Below, piece after piece: positions 1 through 7,989 of a stretch of DNA of 64,000 bases (position 1 is the stretch's first letter; every line of letters begins with the position of its first letter). Position numbers and translations under genes: made by a program. A model generated the notes under the pieces. It was not told the origin of the DNA, searched no databases, and saw only the letters and a list, made by a program, of their open reading frames with translations. The stretch covers positions 62,001 through 126,000 of the forward strand of contig CAZIUC010000005.1 of NCBI GenBank assembly GCA_964542455.1, read 5' to 3'. This stretch comes from PFJX01 sp964542455 (GTDB lineage Bacteria; Pseudomonadota; Gammaproteobacteria; Burkholderiales; Thiobacillaceae).

Positions 1-1817
1 AGGGAGAACACGGCGAAGCCGGGCGTGCGGCCGATGTCCTGGCCGACGATGCTGCCGTAGCCGACATGCACGCGATCCTGCTCCGCCACCAGGCGTAGCA
101 GCGAGCCGAAAGACCAGACGCGGTCGTCGTACTCGACGCCGATGCGCCCCTCCAGCGGCGGCATCTGGGCTAGCGGCACGTTGTCGGTGTCGTTCTCTCC
201 GCGCACATAGGCCAGGCTGGCAAAGGTTTTCCAGCGCTCATCGAAGCGGTAAGACATGTCCGACTCGAAGCCGGTGGTGCTGGCGTCGATGTTGCGTATG
301 GAATTCACACCGGCGACGCTGCGCGTCAGCATGTAATCGTCGATGCGCGCGCGATATGCCGCCAGGTTGGCGCGCCAGGGGCCGGCGGCGTAATGCAGGC
401 CGATGTCGAACTGGGTATTGGTCTCCGGCCTGAGCGCGCCGGTGTTGCTGAGACCGCCATAGGTGGTCGCCTCCCAATGATCCATCGGCCGTTGCGCGCG
501 GCCCAGGCCGACGTAAAAGGTGGCGGGTGTGGCGGCCAGATTCCGTTCATAGCGCAGGAAAGCGCTGCTCAGATTCTGCTCGGCGTTGGCCTTCCAATTC
601 AGCGTTTCGCTGGCACTGGTCAGCACGGCGGTCGAGGCATACGACCAGCGGTCGGCGGAAAACCATTCCTGGCGCATGCCGCCCAGGATGCGCGAACGGC
701 TGTCCAGGTCATGCTCAAGTTCGATGAACACGTTACCGGTGCCCGCCTCCAGGTCGGCCAGACGTTTGTAGGCATCCACCGTCACGTTGCCGCCTGTCGA
801 GGTGCGCAAGGTATGTTCATTGCGCTCGTATCCGGCGCCTATGGTCAGCATCGTCTGATCACCGGGAACAAGATCCAGTGAGACGCGCGCGCCCTGGGTC
901 TTGCGGTCCGGGTTGTTGAACATGGCCATGCCCGCGGGACGGGTGCGCAGCGTGTAGTTGTCCATCACATGGTCGATGTAGTTATGGAACACCTGCGCTT
1001 CGAGCTTGCCGACCAGTGGCGTGAGATTGGTGCGCGTGAATTTCAGGCCCACGCCCTCGCGGGCGAACTTGGCCCCATCCATGGTGCGATCCGCGTAGGC
1101 GGCCTGGCCGTCACTGGCGTCCAGCGACACTTCGACACGGGTGTCCTGATCCGGCGTCCATCCCCCCACCGCGCCGGCGTTCCAGCGCGTGTAGGCGGAA
1201 TGCACCTTGTTGCCGCTACCGTCCTGGTAATCGTTGGCATCGGTATGTGAGCCGAAGCCACGCACATAGGCACGGCCATTACCGTAAGTGGCATCCGCCA
1301 CCACGTCATTGCGGCCCCAACTGCCCACGGTAGCCGATAGCAATGCGCGCTTTTCCTCACGCGCGAAGGCGGGCTTCTTGCGCTCGAATTTCACCAAGCC
1401 GGCCACATTGGCGCCATCAGCCACGCTTTGCGGCCCCTTGAGGACGGTCACCTGGTCGTACACTTCCGGGAAGATATAGGCGGTGGGCGGGTCCATCCGC
1501 ATGCCGCAGCCACCCAGGATGTGTTGATCGTCCACCAGGATGTTCAGGCGCGAGCCGGCCATGCCACGCAGGATCGGATCGCCATCCGTGCCACCCTTGC
1601 GGATTACGTTGAAGCCCGGGATGCTTTTCAGATAGTCCGCGCCATCATGTGCCGGCACCGGCTGGCGCGGGGCCTTGGGATCACTGACCACGGTAAGCGG
1701 CAGGGACATGGGCGTCGCGGTGACGACGATCTCATCCAACATCGGAATATCGGCGGCGACACCATACCAAGGGCAAGCGGCGAGCAGGGCGATAAGGGGC
1801 TTCAGGCGCGACTTCAT
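1..1817 (-). CDS. TonB-dependent copper receptor (OprC/NosA type), C-terminus cut by window edge
   Basis: Outer-membrane beta-barrel receptor, probably for copper. The 605 visible residues begin with a signal peptide (about 1-22, MKSRLKPLIALLAACPWYG), then a TonB box-like stretch (DEIVVTATP) and a plug domain. The plug carries GGCGMRMDPPTAYIFPE followed by a VLKGPQSV motif; as I recall, the CGMRMDPPTAY block is diagnostic of the TonB-copper family. Barrel strands follow to the window edge, and roughly the last tenth of the protein is missing. The ATG at 1815-1817 is preceded by GGAGTCCGGA, a good ribosome site. A small inverted-repeat element lies 85 bp upstream. The family is clear from the motif; copper as substrate is family knowledge, not seen here. 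Confidence 0.88.
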   Translation of the reverse strand, partial: MKSRLKPLIALLAACPWYGVAADIPMLDEIVVTATPMSLPLTVVSDPKAPRQPVPAHDGADYLKSIPGFNVIRKGGTDGDPILRGMAGSRLNILVDDQHILGGCGMRMDPPTAYIFPEVYDQVTVLKGPQSVADGANVAGLVKFERKKPAFAREEKRALLSATVGSWGRNDVVADATYGNGRAYVRGFGSHTDANDYQDGSGNKVHSAYTRWNAGAVGGWTPDQDTRVEVSLDASDGQAAYADRTMDGAKFAREGVGLKFTRTNLTPLVGKLEAQVFHNYIDHVMDNYTLRTRPAGMAMFNNPDRKTQGARVSLDLVPGDQTMLTIGAGYERNEHTLRTSTGGNVTVDAYKRLADLEAGTGNVFIELEHDLDSRSRILGGMRQEWFSADRWSYASTAVLTSASETLNWKANAEQNLSSAFLRYERNLAATPATFYVGLGRAQRPMDHWEATTYGGLSNTGALRPETNTQFDIGLHYAAGPWRANLAAYRARIDDYMLTRSVAGVNSIRNIDASTTGFESDMSYRFDERWKTFASLAYVRGENDTDNVPLAQMPPLEGRIGVEYDDRVWSFGSLLRLVAEQDRVHVGYGSIVGQDIGRTPGFAVFS

Positions 1818-1902
1818 TCCGGACTCCGTTAGTGAAACAAACGCGGCATGGTAGGAAGCGCGCTTTCATCCGGGAATGTGGCAAATTGTCGCGGTCCATG
1901 AA

Positions 1903-2124
1903 CCTAGAAACCTCAGTTGACCGCTCCTTAGCCCTTGTGAGGCCGCATGGATACTGGCGTTAACGCCTCCGATAGCGCTCACCGATGGGTGAGTCCGCTA
2001 CGCGCCCGATTGCACGGATTTCGGGCCGTCTGGCCGCGTTGCTCCCCGGGCCCGCTGCGTCGTCGCGCCTTGTCAGCCGACCCGAAAACCATACACTCGG
2101 GCGCGCTCAACTGAGGTTTCTAGG
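1903..2124. mobile_element. 222-bp MITE-like element with perfect 18-bp terminal inverted repeats
   Basis: The left end CCTAGAAACCTCAGTTGA (1903-1920) is the exact reverse complement of the right end (2107-2124). The interior has no credible gene. It contains a 12-bp palindrome GGCGTTAACGCC and a short hairpin CTCACC-GAT-GGGTGAG. The sequence ATGA occurs at 1898-1901 and 2125-2128; this is only a weak hint of a target duplication because one base intervenes on the left. The element separates the copper receptor from the terminator of the next gene. Size and ends suit a non-autonomous transposable element, but no matching transposase is in the window. Confidence 0.6.
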
Positions 2125-2128
2125 ATGA

Positions 2129-2154
2129 AAAAACCCCGCCGGAGCGGGGTTTTT
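2129..2154. terminator. Rho-independent terminator downstream of the PEPCK-like gene
   Basis: The stem AAAAACCCCGC / GCGGGGTTTTT encloses a CGGA loop, with A and T runs on both sides, so it can work in both directions. It lies 25 bp past the stop codon of the minus-strand gene ending at 2179. Confidence 0.85.
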
Positions 2155-2178
2155 CATGGACCGCGATGTCCTTGCGGC

Positions 2179-5100
2179 TCAAGCCCCGTGATGCACCCAG
2201 TCAGCGCCCAGGCTGCCCCACAGACTCTCCCGGTAGGCGGCGCCGCTGACGCGGGCGAGTTCGGCCCGTGCCTGGCTGAGCAGCGCCTGGCAAGGCGCGA
2301 GCTGGTCCGGGTCGCAGCGTTCGCGCGCGTCGGCTTCCAGGAAGGCCTTGAGGTAGGCCACCTGACGTTCCGCCAGGGCGATGTCGCGCTGCTGTTTGAT
2401 ATCCAGGCGCTCGCGATACCAGTCGCTCGCCAGTAGTGATTCGCGCGTGAACAGGGCGCGGATTTCCGGGTGGGAAAGGTCTTTTCCCTGGAATTCGCCA
2501 CTGACCATGATGTTGAGCAGCGCTTGCAGCGGCGGGCAGGCATCGTCGATCGAGCCGTCATCGAGATAACCCTGGGCGACCTGGCGCTGCGAGGCGACGA
2601 TGTGCTGGATGCCTTCGACATAGGCGTCGAGATCCTGGGTTTCCGGCTTCAGCATGGCCTCGTCGAACACCGCCATCGGGCTGTCGAATATCTTGCCCAG
2701 GTAGGCATGCGCGAAGCCCTTGGTGATGCGGTAGCCGAGACGGCTGGCGAGGACGCGCTGGCCGTTGTGGTCGAAGTCGTCCAGTTTTTCCAGGTAGCCG
2801 CGTTCGATCAGCAAGGCCGGTTCCTGTTCGCGCTGGGTGAGGCGGCTCCAGATTTCCGGAATCAGGTAGCTGACGTCGTGATCGACGCGGCGCTCACGGC
2901 CGATGAAGCCGGCGGCGGAGGTGAAGCCGGGGTAGCCGCACAGGATGAAGGAGACCAGGGCGTTGTTGAGGTCGGCCGTGGTGCTGAGGGCGTTGAACGG
3001 CCCCTTGGTGAGCGCGCCCTCGGAGCCGGCGCCGGTGGTGGAGGGGGACTTGCCGGAGAGGCTGGCGATGAAGTCCATGAACAGTTCCGGCAGTTCCTGG
3101 TAATGGATCGGCCCGTACACGGCGAGTGGTTTGATGCCGGGCGCTTGCGGGTTGTTGCGGCGTCCCGGCAGCACGGCGTTGACCGGGAAATAGACCGGCT
3201 GCCGGGCGGGAATGCGCCGTTGCAATCGGGTACCGAGTTCCGCCAGATAGCGTTCGCGCGGGTTGGCCAGGTCCGGGCGCGCCTGCAGGTAGCGCACGTT
3301 GGGACTGGGCTTGCCGCCGACGATGCGCGGATGCGCGGAGGAGACGAGCCAGCCGTCATCCACGGCGTCGGCCGCCGCCTGGATGAACTGGCGCATCGGA
3401 TCGGTGTATTGCGAAAACTCCACCACGTCGTCGACCAGGTCGCGCGCGTCCTGGCGGTTGAGCGGGGCGAAGTTGGAGATGAAGTTGTCCGACAGGGTCA
3501 GATCGAGTTCGGTCTGCGGGTCCATGCCGCGATGCTTGGCGTCGTCGGGACGCTGGAACAGGCGTGCCTCGCAGTTCTCCACCAGTTTCAGCGACGGGTG
3601 CGGCCAGGCCGGGTTGAGGTTGCCGAGCTGACTGGCCGGCACGGTGGCGGCGACGGCGATGTCGTCGGCCAGTTGCACTTTCTGGGCGCCGACGAAGTTC
3701 TGCCTGAGCTTGAACACGCGCCAGGAACCATCGGTGAGGCGGCCCACACGCAGGTAACTGGCGACCAGCTGGCGGCCCTGATACTTGAGTTCATGGGCGG
3801 GCTGGCCGTTGATCTGGTCCACCGAGAAATGCTTGCGCCAGGCGTGTTCCCCTTGCTCGCTCCATTCCTGGCGGTAGAAGCGCTTGATGATGAAGACCAG
3901 TGAGCGGATGCGCTGCGGAATGGACTCCACCCAGGCGTTGTACTCGGGGGAGTATTCGGTTTCCGACGGCGTCAGCAGGCGGATCACAGAGCCGACCGAG
4001 CGCTTGGGGTCGAGCAGGGAGCGGGTGTCGCGCCCTTCCGCCGGTTCGACCTTGTAGCGGTCGGAGTAATCGTGGCGGAACAGCGCCTCCACCTGATCCA
4101 GGTCGTCTTTCAGATCCTTGACGATAAACGGGCCGGAAAGCAGGGAGCCGGCCAGTGATTTTGAAATCTCCGACTTGCCACCGCCGGAGACGGTGCACGG
4201 CTTGTAGCAGAAGGTGCCTTCCGCCTCGCTGCCGAGCAGGCGCCAGGTGGGCGCGCTGGGATGTTTCTGCAGTTCGATCTTGTAGCCGCAAGGATACAAA
4301 TAGACATGCCCGGCGAGTAACTTGATCCGGTGTGTCTGGCCGTCAATACCCCGCCAGCTCACCTGCATCGTGTCCATGTCGAAGTGGGTGTCCTCCGGCA
4401 CGAAATGGATGTTCTTGTAGCGCTTGTCGCTGGCATGGCCTTCCGGATGAAGCATCACCTGGTCGCCCAGGAGCGCCAATACCCCGGCCAGGGTGTGGCC
4501 GCGATCCGGCAGTCGGCTGTCGGGCTCGTAGCGCTCTCCCAGGTTGTAGGAGGCGAAGGCCAGGGCGCCGCCGGAATGTTCTTCCTCGCTGCCGCCGAAC
4601 AGATTGGCGGCATAGCTGATCTGCGACTTGATTTCCTTCTTGCTGTAGCCGAAGTAGTTGTCGGCGATGAGGGTGACGATCACTCCGCTCATGTCGCGGC
4701 AGACGATCTTGAATGCCTGGCCGTCGTTGTACAGTTCGTCATCCGCCTTCCAGCACATGCCGTCGCGGCGTTGCCGTTCGCTGGCGGCGTCGAAATGCGG
4801 CAGGCCCAGATCCTTTTTGCGCAGCGTGGTGAGATGCGGCGCCAGGATCACGCAGCCGGTGTGGCCGCTCCAGCCCACCACGTCGAGGCCGGCGTCGTTT
4901 TCCGGTAGATAGGGGTCGCCGGCATTGCCGAAGATGCGCTCGACGAAATCCAGGTTGGCCACCAGCCCGCCCGGCGCGAAGAAGCGCGTTTCCATGGATC
5001 TGGCCGGCATCACTTCCGCCACCTCGGGGGAAACCAGTGGGCGCAGCAGCAGCGACACCCAGAGGTGCGCGCCTTCCGGCTGGTTGCTGGTGTAGGGCAG

Positions 5101-5688
5101 GCGCAGCAGATCACCCGGCGCGTCCAGCGCGGCGCGCATCAGCGCGGCGAAGGTCGCGACCGGCACCGCCTTCTTGTCCCAGGGGATCGGCAGGCCACCT
5201 TCGGCGATGTGGAACACACCCTCGGTGGTGCGGCGGTCCTTGCCCGGGTTGTGTAGCACGCCCTGACGCACGCGATAGGAGGTGAGATAACGCGACTCGA
5301 AGAGGTCGCCATCGAACGGCAGGGACAATTCCGCGGCCAGGCCGGGGCGGTCCAGGATGAATGGCGCGGCGGGCAGTTGCACCCGTGTTTCAACGCCGGC
5401 GAGCACCCCATTGCGCGCCAGATAGTCGTTGACGAAGTTCTGGATGCGCTGATCCGCCGGGCAACGGTAATCGTGCAGCAGACGGCGGTGCTGGCGGTAA
5501 TTGCGCAGCATGTCCTCGGCGACATCGAGCAGATCGTCGTCGCCCTCGCGCGGCACCGGCTGACCCGAGGCGGCGAGCTGCAAATTGATCTGGCGAATGC
5601 GCTTCTTCCGCTCCGGGCCGATCGGGCGAGGAATGATGGGGGATGCCGTGGGCAGGGGCTGGCCGAGGCGGGCGATATCGTTGTCCAT
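2179..5688 (-). CDS. Probable PPi-dependent phosphoenolpyruvate carboxykinase
   Basis: A 1169-residue protein. Length and overall look match the PPi-type PEPCKs of Entamoeba and Propionibacterium (about 1130-1150 residues), which interconvert oxaloacetate + PPi with PEP + CO2 + Pi. Supporting segments are a glycine-rich phosphate-loop-like VSGGGKSEISKSL near residue 500, ADNYFGYSKKEIKSQ near 345, SEEEHSGGALAF soon after, and SSTGAGSEGALTKGP near 890. It bears no resemblance to the roughly 600-residue GTP or 530-residue ATP PEPCKs beyond the kinase loop. I chose ATG 5688; a longer frame to 5733 lacks a better ribosome site. It stands alone with its own terminator. The assignment is from remembered family features and is moderately secure; the fallback is a large conserved protein of unknown function. 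Confidence 0.55.
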   Translation of the reverse strand: MDNDIARLGQPLPTASPIIPRPIGPERKKRIRQINLQLAASGQPVPREGDDDLLDVAEDMLRNYRQHRRLLHDYRCPADQRIQNFVNDYLARNGVLAGVETRVQLPAAPFILDRPGLAAELSLPFDGDLFESRYLTSYRVRQGVLHNPGKDRRTTEGVFHIAEGGLPIPWDKKAVPVATFAALMRAALDAPGDLLRLPYTSNQPEGAHLWVSLLLRPLVSPEVAEVMPARSMETRFFAPGGLVANLDFVERIFGNAGDPYLPENDAGLDVVGWSGHTGCVILAPHLTTLRKKDLGLPHFDAASERQRRDGMCWKADDELYNDGQAFKIVCRDMSGVIVTLIADNYFGYSKKEIKSQISYAANLFGGSEEEHSGGALAFASYNLGERYEPDSRLPDRGHTLAGVLALLGDQVMLHPEGHASDKRYKNIHFVPEDTHFDMDTMQVSWRGIDGQTHRIKLLAGHVYLYPCGYKIELQKHPSAPTWRLLGSEAEGTFCYKPCTVSGGGKSEISKSLAGSLLSGPFIVKDLKDDLDQVEALFRHDYSDRYKVEPAEGRDTRSLLDPKRSVGSVIRLLTPSETEYSPEYNAWVESIPQRIRSLVFIIKRFYRQEWSEQGEHAWRKHFSVDQINGQPAHELKYQGRQLVASYLRVGRLTDGSWRVFKLRQNFVGAQKVQLADDIAVAATVPASQLGNLNPAWPHPSLKLVENCEARLFQRPDDAKHRGMDPQTELDLTLSDNFISNFAPLNRQDARDLVDDVVEFSQYTDPMRQFIQAAADAVDDGWLVSSAHPRIVGGKPSPNVRYLQARPDLANPRERYLAELGTRLQRRIPARQPVYFPVNAVLPGRRNNPQAPGIKPLAVYGPIHYQELPELFMDFIASLSGKSPSTTGAGSEGALTKGPFNALSTTADLNNALVSFILCGYPGFTSAAGFIGRERRVDHDVSYLIPEIWSRLTQREQEPALLIERGYLEKLDDFDHNGQRVLASRLGYRITKGFAHAYLGKIFDSPMAVFDEAMLKPETQDLDAYVEGIQHIVASQRQVAQGYLDDGSIDDACPPLQALLNIMVSGEFQGKDLSHPEIRALFTRESLLASDWYRERLDIKQQRDIALAERQVAYLKAFLEADARERCDPDQLAPCQALLSQARAELARVSGAAYRESLWGSLGADWVHHGA

Positions 5689-5994
5689 ACACACTCTCTG
5701 CTTGAAACAGGGGCCGCGCCATTCACCAAGCAAATGGGGCTGGCGTGCGGAAGTATCGGGAGAAAATCAAGGCGGGGCCGAAATCCGGCCAACAAACCCG
5801 CCAATAATGACAGAAGCCGCCTGTTTCGGGCAAGGAAGTGGCCCCTTGCACACTCCGATCAAGTTAATTAAGCCATTGATAAGCAATGGTTATTTAACGT
5901 TGTCCTTGCACTGATATGGTGCGGTGCGGTGAGGTGGTGAAATTCATTCGAGACAGAATACTTATCGCACTTCACAAGGCGGCTGACGGAGCGC
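5689..5994. other. Intergenic region with an inverted repeat, likely promoter region of the PEPCK-like gene
   Basis: No gene was found in these 306 bases. An inverted repeat CCATTG-ATAAG-CAATGG lies at 5873-5889 in an AT-rich patch, where the minus-strand promoter would be expected. It could be a regulator site, but I recognise no known operator. Confidence 0.3.
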
Positions 5995-7224
5995 CTACTC
6001 CCGATACAGCGGCAGTCTGGCGACGCGGCCTTCGATCTCCCGCACCTGCTTGATATAAGCCGGCTGGCCGACGCCGCCAAAGCGTTTCTCGAACTGGGAC
6101 TTGTTCATGAATTCCGGCAAATCTTTGACCATCGGGAAAAACAGCCGCTCGTCATGGGTACCCGCCAGCTTTTCCTGCGCCAGCCGCGCCGTATCGGGGG
6201 AGCGCGTGGCCAGTTCGCCGAGGCGGCTACCGGCCTTGTCGGCGGCCAGATCGTTGAAGGAAAAGCCGCTGCCATCGCTGCTGTCGCGGACTTCCTTGTA
6301 AAGCCCGGCCAGATCGGCAACCCCTTCGCCACCCATGACCGCGATAAAGGCGGAAAGCGCGAAGTGCTGCGCGAAATCGCCACGGCCAGCCAGGCGCGCG
6401 CCGCCCTTGCGTCGGGGTTCCCTGTCGTCCGGGCTGGCAAACAGACGCCCGCCCACGGCGACCTCGGCCAGGGCGGTGAGCGCGTTGCGGTTCTCCGCTA
6501 CCGGGTCGCCTCGCCGCGAGCGTTCCCGAGCCAGGGCGAAGGCATCCCCGAGCAAGGCCGCGTAATCGTTGCTCCGGGTGGCGGCCAGGCGTTCGCGGTA
6601 CGGGCCCAGCGTGGCGCTGTCCATGCCGGCGGGCTTCCAGCCGGTGGCCTGGATGGCCTTGCGCAATTGCGCGCCACGCCAGACCAGGGTCAGCACCAGT
6701 TTCTTCGGTTCCAGCCTGGCCGCGCGCAGCATGTCGCGCACCACCCGGTATTGCTCCGCCGCCGGAGACATCGCGAGCAATACGCCGAGCAGTTTGCCGG
6801 TGAATTGGGCCGGCAGCGGCACTTTGCCGAGACGCACCCCGCTGGGCGCCAGCAAATCGCCTTGCGGCCGGAACTCCAGGGCGAAATTGAGATAACGCGG
6901 TAATTTGTAGAGACGCAGACTGGCGCGTACTTGCAGGCTTTGCGCGTCGATCACCACATCGGCGCCACCCCGCCCCAGGGTACCCAGCAGCCAGTTGAGG
7001 GCCAGTTCCATATCCTCCTGGCCGAAGCGCAAACGACGTTCCTGGCCTTCTTTCAGGTGCTTCAGGTCCAGCGATTCGACGATCACCCGGCCGCGTTCCA
7101 GGTCGGCCAGATTCAGGGTGGCGGGCCGTTCAATCTCAGGCGCGGGAGAGGTGGCCAGAGCCAGCAGGAAAACGAGTGTCGCGATGGGCAACAAAAATAG
7201 TAAGAACAACCACAGGCGGATCAA
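5995..7224 (-). CDS. Membrane-anchored protein of unknown function
   Basis: 409 residues. One N-terminal membrane segment or uncleaved signal (about residues 3-25, LWLFLLFLLPIATLVFLLAL) is followed by a soluble, probably periplasmic region. The latter contains tryptophan-rich and charged stretches (VIVESLDLKHLKEGQERRL near 46, LVWRGAQLRKAIQATGW near 185). No catalytic motif was recognised. Its ATG overlaps the stop of the upstream aldolase by four bases (ATGA at 7221-7224), so the two are translationally coupled and it is the last gene of the mtnA-aldolase operon. That position suggests co-expression but not a function. Confidence 0.75.
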   Translation of the reverse strand: MIRLWLFLLFLLPIATLVFLLALATSPAPEIERPATLNLADLERGRVIVESLDLKHLKEGQERRLRFGQEDMELALNWLLGTLGRGGADVVIDAQSLQVRASLRLYKLPRYLNFALEFRPQGDLLAPSGVRLGKVPLPAQFTGKLLGVLLAMSPAAEQYRVVRDMLRAARLEPKKLVLTLVWRGAQLRKAIQATGWKPAGMDSATLGPYRERLAATRSNDYAALLGDAFALARERSRRGDPVAENRNALTALAEVAVGGRLFASPDDREPRRKGGARLAGRGDFAQHFALSAFIAVMGGEGVADLAGLYKEVRDSSDGSGFSFNDLAADKAGSRLGELATRSPDTARLAQEKLAGTHDERLFFPMVKDLPEFMNKSQFEKRFGGVGQPAYIKQVREIEGRVARLPLYRE

Positions 7225-7841
7225 TCCCGTGCTCCGTAGTCCTTGAACTTCTCCAGTACTTCAGCCATTTCCGCCGCGCTCAGCAACACCGGCTCGCCCA
7301 CCTGGCAGGCGCGCAGGTATTGGCCGCACAGGGCTTCCACCTCCAGCGCCAGAGCAAGCGCGCCATGCAGGCCGCGCCCCCAGGCGAGCAGGCCATGATT
7401 CGCCATCAGGCAGGCGCGGCGGTCTTGCAAGGACGTGATCACGGCATCTGACAAGGCCTGGGTGCCGAAGGTGGCATAGGACGCGCAGCGGATGTCCACG
7501 CCGCCGGCCATCGCCACCATGTAATGAAACGGCGGAATGTCGCGGCGCAGACAGGCCAGCGCCACGGCAAACGGCGAATGCGCGTGCACCACCGCCCGCG
7601 CCTCGGGAAAGGCGGCGTAGATGTCGCGATGAAAACGCCACTCGCTGGATGGCTTCAGCCCGGCGGGCGCCGCGCCATTCATGTCGAGCGGCACGATCTC
7701 GGCGGCGTCGATGGCGGTCATGTCACGCCCGGACGGCGTGATCAGGAAGCCTTCCGGCGCGCGTGCGCTGACGTTGCCGGAAGTGCCCTGGTTGAGGCCC
7801 AGCGCCACGCTGCGGCGCGCGGTTTCGGCGACCTGGCGCAT
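7221..7841 (-). CDS. Class II aldolase/adducin-family protein, probable methylthioribulose-1-phosphate-type aldolase
   Basis: 206 residues from ATG 7841. The fold is that of L-fuculose-1-phosphate aldolase: NQGTSGNVSAR near 16 and TPSGRDMT binding phosphate, a catalytic Glu in KPSSEWRFHRDIY, and the metal-binding pair in VVHAHSPFAVA plus LMANHGLLAWG. It directly follows mtnA. In the DHAP shunt described in Rhodospirillum rubrum and E. coli, an aldolase of this family splits 5-(methylthio)ribulose-1-phosphate into DHAP and an aldehyde, so that role is inferred from context. The frame continues upstream to 7913 through a dispersed repeat; start codons at 7895 and 7913 are possible but would encode repeat sequence. 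Confidence 0.8.
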   Translation of the reverse strand: MRQVAETARRSVALGLNQGTSGNVSARAPEGFLITPSGRDMTAIDAAEIVPLDMNGAAPAGLKPSSEWRFHRDIYAAFPEARAVVHAHSPFAVALACLRRDIPPFHYMVAMAGGVDIRCASYATFGTQALSDAVITSLQDRRACLMANHGLLAWGRGLHGALALALEVEALCGQYLRACQVGEPVLLSAAEMAEVLEKFKDYGARD

Positions 7842-7844
7842 GGC

Positions 7845-7948
7845 CTCCCCCCGGTCCCAAAGAGGGGGCGGGGGAGATTTTGTAGCGTCCCTCATCGCGC
7901 AACCCTCGTACAAATCCCCCCCGCCCCCCTTTGCGAAAGGGGGGAGAG
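7845..7948. repeat. Paired G/C-tract dispersed repeats (REP/BIME-like)
   Basis: Two inverted copies of a repeat built on ATCCCCC...CCCCCTTTG/CAAAGGGGG: about 7845-7880 and 7912-7948. Related copies lie at 45691-45877 and 58780-58887. The left copy ends at the aldolase start and supplies the GGGGGGAGG that would act as its ribosome site. Confidence 0.7.
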
Positions 7949-7989
7949 CATGCTCGATTCATCCTTGGTGGTCCCCACGCTTTGCTTGC

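Noticed and set aside
2470..3903. 477-codon open frame opposite the PEPCK-like gene
   Set aside because: Antisense shadow in GC-rich DNA; no family similarity and no ribosome site.
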